Origin: Aromatoleum toluclasticum ATCC 700605
Lineage (GTDB): Bacteria > Pseudomonadota > Gammaproteobacteria > Burkholderiales > Rhodocyclaceae
Length of the DNA: 64,000 nt
NCBI RefSeq assembly: GCF_000378245.1
Contig: NZ_KB899494.1
Span: forward strand, 340,045 to 404,044
Reading direction: 5' to 3'
The position numbers and the translations under genes were made by a program. This document shows, in pieces, positions 59,031 to 64,000 of this stretch. Every line of letters starts with the position of its first letter. Position 1 is the stretch's first letter. The notes under the pieces are model-generated. The model searched no databases and had not been told where the DNA came from. It saw only the letters and a program-made list of their open reading frames with translations.

Positions 59031-59792
59031 ATGACCACCCCCAACCCTGCACACATCGAATACCTCACGCGCCTCGGCGACAACGCGCTGATCCTCGGCC
59101 AGCGCATGTCCGAATGGTGCGGTCACGCGCCCGTGCTCGAAGAGGACATGGCGCTCGCCAACATGTCGCTCGACCTGATCGGCCAGGCGCGCATGCTGCT
59201 CGCGCACGCCGGCCAGCTCGAAGGCAAGGGGCGCGACGAGGACCAGCTCGCCTTCCTGCGCACCGAGATGCACTACCGCAACCTGACGCTGTGCGAGCTG
59301 CCGAACGCGGATTTCGGCCGCACGATGGTGCGCAACTTCCTCTTCGCGAACTTCCAGGTGCTGCTGTGGGAACGCCTGCTCGCGTCTTCCGACAGCGAAC
59401 TCGCCGCGATCGCCGCGAAGAGCATCAAGGAAGCGCGCTACCACGCCCAGCACGCCGGCGACTGGGTCGTGCGCCTGGGCGACGGCACGGCCGAATCGCA
59501 CGAGCGCACGCAGGCCGCGCTCGACTACCTGTGGCCCTACACCGCGGAGTTCTTCGCCGCGAACCCGAGCGACGAAGCCGCCGCCGCGGCCGGCTTCGGC
59601 CCCGCGTGGAGCGAGCTCGAAGCCGCGTGGGAATCGGTGGTCGTGCCGGTGCTCACCGAGGCGACGCTCACCGTGCCCGCGCGCACGCCCTTCAAGTCCT
59701 TCGGCAAGTTCGGCCGTCACAGCGAGCACCTGGGGCATCTCTTGTCCGAGATGCAGTACATGCAGCGCACCTACCCGGGCGCGCAGTGGTAA
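59031..59792 (+). CDS. paaC: Phenylacetyl-CoA epoxidase structural subunit PaaC
   Basis: 253 residues, ferritin-like fold related to PaaA but without a full set of iron ligands. Typical segments are DNALILGQRMSEWCGHAPVL, ALANMSLDLIGQARMLL, and ARYHAQHAGDWVVRLGDGT. It forms the heterodimer with PaaA needed for stability and activity. It is followed five bases later by paaD. Confidence 0.94.
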   Translation: MTTPNPAHIEYLTRLGDNALILGQRMSEWCGHAPVLEEDMALANMSLDLIGQARMLLAHAGQLEGKGRDEDQLAFLRTEMHYRNLTLCELPNADFGRTMVRNFLFANFQVLLWERLLASSDSELAAIAAKSIKEARYHAQHAGDWVVRLGDGTAESHERTQAALDYLWPYTAEFFAANPSDEAAAAAGFGPAWSELEAAWESVVVPVLTEATLTVPARTPFKSFGKFGRHSEHLGHLLSEMQYMQRTYPGAQW

Positions 59793-59797
59793 GTGCG

Positions 59798-60292
59798 ATG
59801 ATGCTGACCGAATCCCAGGCCTGGGAAGTCCTCCACGCCGTGCCCGACCCGGAGATCCCGGTGATCTCGGTGACCGAGCTCGGCATCGTGCGCGAAGTCC
59901 TTGCGCGCGACGGCGGCCTGCACGTCGTCGTCACGCCGACCTATTCCGGCTGCCCGGCGACCGAGGTGATCTCGCAGAGCATCGTCGACGCGCTGGTGGC
60001 CGCCGGGGCAGGGGTGGTCGAGGTCGAGACGCGCCTCGCGCCCGCCTGGACCACCGACTGGATCACCGAGCCGGCGAAGGAAAAGCTCCGCGCCTACGGC
60101 ATCGCGCCTCCCGGAGGGGATGCGCCGGTCGGTGGCGCCCAGCCCATCCGTTTCGTCCCGCGCAAGCTCGCCTGCCCGCGCTGCGGTTCGACCGACACCA
60201 CGCGCCTGTCGCAGTTCGGTTCGACGGCGTGCAAGGCACTGTACCGCTGCCAGAGCTGTCTGGAACCATTCGAGTACTTCAAGCCAATCTGA
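59798..60292 (+). CDS. paaD: PaaD, MIP18/SufT-like Fe-S maturation factor of the epoxidase
   Basis: 164 residues. The start is one of two adjacent ATGs at 59798 and 59801; neither has a strong ribosome site, so coupling to paaC is likely. The N-terminal DUF59/MIP18 domain contains VPDPEIPVISVTELGIV and TPTYSGCPATEVI; the C-terminal domain has CPRCGS...CKALYRCQSC, a four-cysteine zinc-ribbon-type site. PaaD is thought to mature the Fe-S cluster of PaaE. Its stop codon abuts a 141-bp palindromic element. Confidence 0.92.
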   Translation: MMLTESQAWEVLHAVPDPEIPVISVTELGIVREVLARDGGLHVVVTPTYSGCPATEVISQSIVDALVAAGAGVVEVETRLAPAWTTDWITEPAKEKLRAYGIAPPGGDAPVGGAQPIRFVPRKLACPRCGSTDTTRLSQFGSTACKALYRCQSCLEPFEYFKPI

Positions 60293-60433
60293 GAACTCAT
60301 GAATAAATCTGCTGCGCTTGGCATCTCGCGTTCAGGCGGTGCTCGCAATCCTCACGTACTTGAGTACGTTCCGGTTGCTGTGCTCCGGCTGAACACGATC
60401 TGCCTGCGCTCGCGACGATTTCTTCACGAGTTC
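60293..60433. repeat. 141-bp full-length imperfect inverted repeat between paaD and paaE
   Basis: The whole gap behaves as one hairpin. The ends are GAACTC (60293-60298) and GAGTTC (60428-60433), an inner pair is GTTCAGGCGG / CCGGCTGAAC, and the tip is CGTACT-TG-AGTACG (60355-60368). The arms of about 68 bases are roughly three-quarters complementary. It contains no ORF. It resembles ERIC/MITE-type intergenic elements and lies exactly between two epoxidase genes, starting at the first base after the paaD stop. Confidence 0.65.
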
Positions 60434-60468
60434 TAATCGCCAAGAGAAGCGATCGAGGAGACACAACT

Positions 60469-61551
60469 ATGACGACGCACAGAACGCCGAAATTCCACCC
60501 CCTGAAAGTCGCCGAGGTGCGGCGCGAGACGTCCGAGGCGGTGAGCCTGCGCTTCGACGTCCCGGCCGAGCTCGCCGAGGATTACCGCTTCGAGCAGGGC
60601 CAGCACCTCAACCTGAAGGTCAAGGTCAATGGCGAGGAGCTGCGCCGCTCGTACTCGATCTGTTCCGGTGTCGATGATGGCGAACTGTGCGTCGCGATCA
60701 AGAAGATCAACGGCGGTGCGTTCTCGACCTGGGCCAACGACGGCGGCATCAAGGCCGGCGACGTGCTGGAGATCATGACGCCGGAAGGGCGCTTCCATAC
60801 CCCGCTCGACCCCGCCCACGCGAAACACTATGTCGCGTTCGCCGCCGGCAGCGGCATCACGCCCATCCTGTCGCTGGTGAAGACCACGCTGCGCGCCGAG
60901 CCGCACAGCCGCTTCACGCTGGTCTACAGCAACCGCCGCCAGGCGAGCGTGATGTTCGCCGAGGCGCTCGAAGACCTGAAGAACCGCTACATGTCGCGCT
61001 TCACGCTGTACAACCTGTTCTCGCGCGAGGAGCAGGAGGTGCCGCTGTTCAACGGCCGGCTCGACGGCGAGCGCGTGCGCATGTTCCTCGACACGCTGAT
61101 CCCCGTCGACACCATCGACGAGGCCTTCATCTGCGGCCCCGGCGGCATGATCGACGAAGTCGAGACCGCCCTGCAGGCGGCCGGCGTCGCACACGAGCAC
61201 ATCCACCTGGAGCGCTTCGGCGTGCCGGCGACCGCTCCCGAGCATCACGTCGAACCGGGTGACGCGACGCAGGCGAGGGTCACCGTGATCGCCGACGGCC
61301 TCAAGCGCGAGATGGAGTTCCGCGCCGAGGATCCGTCCATCCTCGATGTAGCGCTGCGCGCTGGCATGGACCTGCCGTACTCGTGCAAGGGTGGCGTGTG
61401 CTGCACCTGCCGCGCGAAATTGCTTGAGGGCAAGGTGCGCATGGACAAGAATTTCACCCTCGAACAGCCGGACGTCGATGCCGGCTACATTCTCACCTGC
61501 CAGGCGCACCCCCTCACTGATCGCGTCGTCATCAGTTTCGACGAGCGCTGA
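60469..61551 (+). CDS. paaE: Phenylacetyl-CoA epoxidase reductase subunit
   Basis: 360 residues. The N-terminal FAD-binding ferredoxin-NADP reductase module has RRSYSICSGVDDG; the NAD(P) domain has FAAGSGITPILSLVKTTL and FICGPGGMID. The C-terminal plant-type [2Fe-2S] domain uses C306, C311, C314 and C344 (CKGGVCCTC...LTC). PaaE passes electrons from NADPH to the PaaA di-iron centre. RBS GAGGAGAC. It is separated from paaD by the 141-bp palindrome but should be in the same transcript. Confidence 0.95.
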   Translation: MTTHRTPKFHPLKVAEVRRETSEAVSLRFDVPAELAEDYRFEQGQHLNLKVKVNGEELRRSYSICSGVDDGELCVAIKKINGGAFSTWANDGGIKAGDVLEIMTPEGRFHTPLDPAHAKHYVAFAAGSGITPILSLVKTTLRAEPHSRFTLVYSNRRQASVMFAEALEDLKNRYMSRFTLYNLFSREEQEVPLFNGRLDGERVRMFLDTLIPVDTIDEAFICGPGGMIDEVETALQAAGVAHEHIHLERFGVPATAPEHHVEPGDATQARVTVIADGLKREMEFRAEDPSILDVALRAGMDLPYSCKGGVCCTCRAKLLEGKVRMDKNFTLEQPDVDAGYILTCQAHPLTDRVVISFDER

Positions 61552-61588
61552 GCGCGCGACTGGCCCCGAATCAGGTACGACATCCGGC

Positions 61589-62230
61589 ATGGCACGAGGC
61601 AAGGCACCCACTTTCGAACTGCAACGTGCGAGCATGCACAGGGCGGCGGCGGGCCTGTTCGCGGAGAAGGGTTTCCACAACGCTTCGATGGCGGCGATTG
61701 CGCAGGCCTGCGGCGTATCCAAGCCGCTTCTGTACCACTACTACCGCGACAAGGAACACCTGCTGTTCGACATCGCCGACAGCTATATCGACGAGCTGCT
61801 GGCGATCGTCGCGTCCGTGGAGGCGCGCAAGCTTGGCCCGGAGGCTCATTTCACGGAGCTCGTGACGCGGTTCATGGAGGAGTACGAGCACGCGCAGGAC
61901 CATCACATGGTGCTGGTGCAGGATGTAAAGTTCCTCAGGGAGGAGCAGGCGGAGGGCGTCGCGGCGAAGCAGCGGCGCGTCGTCGCGGCCTTCGCCGACG
62001 CGCTCGCGCGGGTCGAACCGGGTCTCAAGGGGAGCAGGCTCGACAAGGCGGTCACGATGATCCTGTTCGGAATGATCAACTGGACCTTTACCTGGCTGCG
62101 CGCCGACGGCCCGCTCACCTTCCACGACATGGCGCCCATCGTCACCGGGATCTTCCTCAACGGCGTGCGCGGCTTGATGCGCAACGAGGACGCGAATGTG
62201 GCCGCGTCGCGGGTGGCGGCCGGTGCCTAG
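61589..62230 (+). CDS. paaR: TetR-family repressor of phenylacetate genes
   Basis: 213 residues. The N-terminal TetR HTH (MAAIAQACGVSKPLLYHYYR) is followed by an all-helical ligand domain. It is encoded 37 bp after paaE. In betaproteobacteria PaaR is a TetR repressor released by phenylacetyl-CoA. A seven-base-arm palindrome of the expected type occurs at 53198-53213 in front of paaG. No such site was found directly in front of this gene. Confidence 0.88.
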   Translation: MARGKAPTFELQRASMHRAAAGLFAEKGFHNASMAAIAQACGVSKPLLYHYYRDKEHLLFDIADSYIDELLAIVASVEARKLGPEAHFTELVTRFMEEYEHAQDHHMVLVQDVKFLREEQAEGVAAKQRRVVAAFADALARVEPGLKGSRLDKAVTMILFGMINWTFTWLRADGPLTFHDMAPIVTGIFLNGVRGLMRNEDANVAASRVAAGA

Positions 62231-62321
62231 CACGTCAGTCGGACGCAAGCATTGGGGCCTATGCTCGGGACGCCACGCGGGCGGGAATTCGCGCGCAACA
62301 TTGCGCTGGTGTGGCGAAAAC

Positions 62322-62335
62322 GTGATTCAGATCAA
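62322..62335 (+). promoter_or_regulatory. FNR-type box upstream of ABC transporter operon
   Basis: GTGATTCAGATCAA matches TTGAT-N4-ATCAA at nine of ten positions. A possible -10 TATCGT is at 62358-62363, which would put the box centre near -41. A short palindrome ACTAGCAATAGT at 62343-62354 lies between them. Confidence 0.4.
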
Positions 62336-62438
62336 TAGTTGGACTAGCAATAGTTTGTATCGTAAGCAATAATCGCCGGACGTGACCGCGGCTTCCCTCA
62401 GGCCCGGTCGCCAATAAACTACGAGGAGGAGACACACC

Positions 62439-63587
62439 ATGAAACTGCGCACTTCCCTGATGGCTGCGATCGGTCTGGCCTTTGCCGCGACCGCCGCGCA
62501 CGCCGACATCAACGTTGGCGTGACGGTGTCTGCGACCGGGCCTGCCGCCTCGCTCGGCATCCCGGAAAAGAACACGATCGCGTTGCTGCCGACCACGATC
62601 GCGGGCGAGAAGGTGAACTACATCGTCCTCGACGACGCCTCCGATACGACCTCGGCGGTGAAGAACGTCCGCAAGCTGATCTCCGAAGACAAGGTCGACG
62701 TCGTCCTGGGCTCCACGATCACGCCGAACTCGCTGGCGATGATCGACGTGGTCGCCGAAAGTGCGACGCCGATGATCTCGATGGCCGCCTCCGCGCGCAT
62801 CGTCGATCCGGTCGACGACAAGAAGCGCTGGGTGTTCAAGACACCGCAGAACGACGCGCAGATGTCGACCGCGATCGTCGAGCACATGACCAACAACGGG
62901 GTGAAGACGGTCGCCTTCATCGGCTTCTCCGACGCCTACGGCGAAGGCTGGTACGAGCAGTTCTCCTCGGTCGCCGACGCGCGCAAGCTGAAGTTGGTCG
63001 CCAACGAGCGCTTCACGCGCACCGACACTTCGGTCACCGGCCAGGTGCTGAAGATCATGGCCGCGAAACCCGACGCCGTGCTCATCGCCGGTTCCGGCAC
63101 GCCGGCCGCGCTGCCGCAGAAGGCGTTCAAGGAGCGCGGTTTTACGGGCAAGATCTACCAGACCCACGGTGTCGCCAACAACGACTTCCTGCGCGTGTGC
63201 GGGAAGGACTGTGAAGGCACTTTCCTGCCGGCCGGCCCCGTGCTGGTGGCCAACCAGCTGCCCGACGGCAACCCGGTGAAGAAGAGCGCGACCGAGTACA
63301 TCACCAAGTACGAGGCCGCCCACGGCAAGGGCAGCGTGTCGACCTTCGGCGCGCACGGCTGGGACAGCGGCGTGCTGCTTGCAGCCGCGGTGCCGACCGC
63401 GCTGAAGAAGGCCAAGCCGGGCACGAAGGAGTTCCGTGCCGCGCTGCGCGACGCCCTCGAAGGCCTGAAGGAAGTGCCCGCCGCGCACGGCATCTTCAGC
63501 ATGAGCGCCAACGACCACCTGGGCCTGGACCAGCGTGCGCGCGTGATGGTGCAGATCCAGAACGGCGCATGGAAACTTGTCAAGTAA
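62439..63587 (+). CDS. Branched-chain amino acid / aromatic acid-type ABC transporter substrate-binding protein
   Basis: 382 residues. A signal peptide (MAAIGLAFAATAAHAD) precedes a type I periplasmic-binding fold of the LivJ class (INVGVTVSATGPAASLGIPE, VVLGSTITPNSLAM, AVLIAGSGTPAALPQ). RBS GAGGAGGAGAC. It heads a LivHMGF-type operon whose permease gene starts 117 bp downstream. Directly after paaR, its substrate may be phenylacetate or a related aromatic acid rather than an amino acid. This is inference from position, since many HAAT transporters in aromatic degraders take such acids. Confidence 0.88.
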   Translation: MKLRTSLMAAIGLAFAATAAHADINVGVTVSATGPAASLGIPEKNTIALLPTTIAGEKVNYIVLDDASDTTSAVKNVRKLISEDKVDVVLGSTITPNSLAMIDVVAESATPMISMAASARIVDPVDDKKRWVFKTPQNDAQMSTAIVEHMTNNGVKTVAFIGFSDAYGEGWYEQFSSVADARKLKLVANERFTRTDTSVTGQVLKIMAAKPDAVLIAGSGTPAALPQKAFKERGFTGKIYQTHGVANNDFLRVCGKDCEGTFLPAGPVLVANQLPDGNPVKKSATEYITKYEAAHGKGSVSTFGAHGWDSGVLLAAAVPTALKKAKPGTKEFRAALRDALEGLKEVPAAHGIFSMSANDHLGLDQRARVMVQIQNGAWKLVK

Positions 63588-63623
63588 GGTCTTCCTGAGC
63601 TGAAACCGTGACGGCCGGGCTTC

Positions 63624-63642
63624 GCCCCGCGCCGCGCGGGGC
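63624..63642 (+). terminator. Hairpin 1 between binding-protein and permease genes
   Basis: Perfect eight-base arms GCCCCGCG and CGCGGGGC with a three-base loop, followed by TTTCATT. It is a likely attenuating terminator that lets the binding protein be made in excess over the permease. Confidence 0.6.
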
Positions 63643-63662
63643 TTTCATTCGTTGCTGAAAGA

Positions 63663-63688
63663 GTCGGGAGCGGCGCGAGCCGCTCCCG
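63663..63688 (+). repeat. Hairpin 2, REP-core-like stem with GCGA tetraloop
   Basis: Perfect 11-bp arms TCGGGAGCGGC (63663-63673) and GCCGCTCCCGA (63678-63688) close a GCGA (GNRA) loop. The core GGGAGCGGC is shared with the REP palindrome at 11506-11579. It stands 15 bp before the permease start and would stabilise processed mRNA ends. Confidence 0.55.
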
Positions 63689-63703
63689 ATAGTGGAGTTC
63701 GTC

Positions 63704-64000
63704 CATGGATTTCCAGATAGCGCTGTTGCTCGCACAGGACGGCATCACCAACGGTGCGATCTATGCGCTGCTCGCGCTCGCGCTGGTGCTGGTGTTTGCC
63801 GTGACGCGGGTGATCTTCATACCGCAGGGGGAGTTCGTCGCGTACGGCGCGCTGACTCTGGCCATGATCCAGACCGGCAGCGTGCCGGCGACGCTGTGGC
63901 TGCTGCTGGGCGCGGGCGTGCTCGCCGCCGCGATCGATGCGCGAGGCGCGCTGCATAGCGGCCAGAAGGGGCGCCTCGCGGGCGTGCTGGCGTGGAACGC
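63704..64000 (+). CDS. LivH-type ABC transporter permease, 3' end outside window
   Basis: The 99 visible codons stay open to the window end. [39 protein letters not shown] hydrophobic N-terminal sequence is the standard start of LivH permeases ([16 protein letters not shown]), followed by [16 protein letters not shown] and another hydrophobic helix. It belongs to the same operon as the binding protein. The start at 63704 follows GTGGAG. Confidence 0.88.

Overview
The window looks like a chromosome segment of a high-GC betaproteobacterium of the Azoarcus / Aromatoleum / Thauera group (Rhodocyclales). The evidence is the very GC-rich coding sequence, the paaG-H-I-K-A-B-C-D-E order of the aerobic phenylacetate pathway (as known from Azoarcus evansii), a TMAO-type respiratory system, and the large number of PAS/GGDEF/EAL and hybrid kinase genes. 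No rRNA, tRNA, phage, IS or CRISPR was seen. Taxonomy is inferred from gene content only.

Layout. (1) 1-6.0 kb: the end of a PAS-GGDEF-EAL protein, a D-amino-acid catabolism pair (alr, dadA) divergent from an Lrp-type regulator, and a small EF-hand / LolA-like pair. (2) 6.1-16.7 kb: a porin behind a good sigma-54 promoter candidate, then a dispersed tor (TMAO respiration) locus: torR, torS, torT, a TorA-like molybdoenzyme with a fused C-terminal c-type haem motif, and a TorF-family porin. Three different palindromic repeat families lie in intergenic gaps between 7.5 and 17.3 kb. (3) 16.7-23 kb: TerB-like protein, PAS-GGDEF-EAL protein, MdoB/LTA-synthase-like transferase, DmeF-type metal exporter, cupin. 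(4) 23.1-51.3 kb: a dense signalling island of three forward operons plus one inverted kinase. Operon A: REC-HD-GYP, REC protein, MglA-like GTPase, kinase, REC fused to a PilB/GspE-type ATPase, kinase, PAS-GGDEF*-EAL-REC. Operon B: HD-GYP, PAS kinase, FixJ-type regulator, followed by a secreted orphan protein behind a perfect palindrome. Operon C: CheR-TPR, double CheW, MCP, CheA-REC, CheB, REC-kinase, REC-PAS-PAS-GGDEF*-EAL-REC, zinc-ribbon-like protein. (5) 51.3-64 kb: paaN divergent from paaGHI-K-ABCDE, paaR, and the start of an ABC uptake operon cut by the window end.

The part most likely to be an undescribed system is the 23-51 kb island. It joins a Frz/Wsp-like chemosensory operon to an MglA-family polarity GTPase and a phospho-receiver-controlled pilus-type ATPase, together with c-di-GMP enzymes that all appear degradative: two HD-GYP, two EAL, and two GGDEF domains with broken active sites but intact I-sites. 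A working model (inference) is a surface- or polarity-sensing pathway that controls type IV pilus activity and lowers c-di-GMP. The phenylacetate locus carries a perfect FNR-type box and a TetR-type palindrome at its divergent promoter, suggesting joint control by oxygen and inducer.
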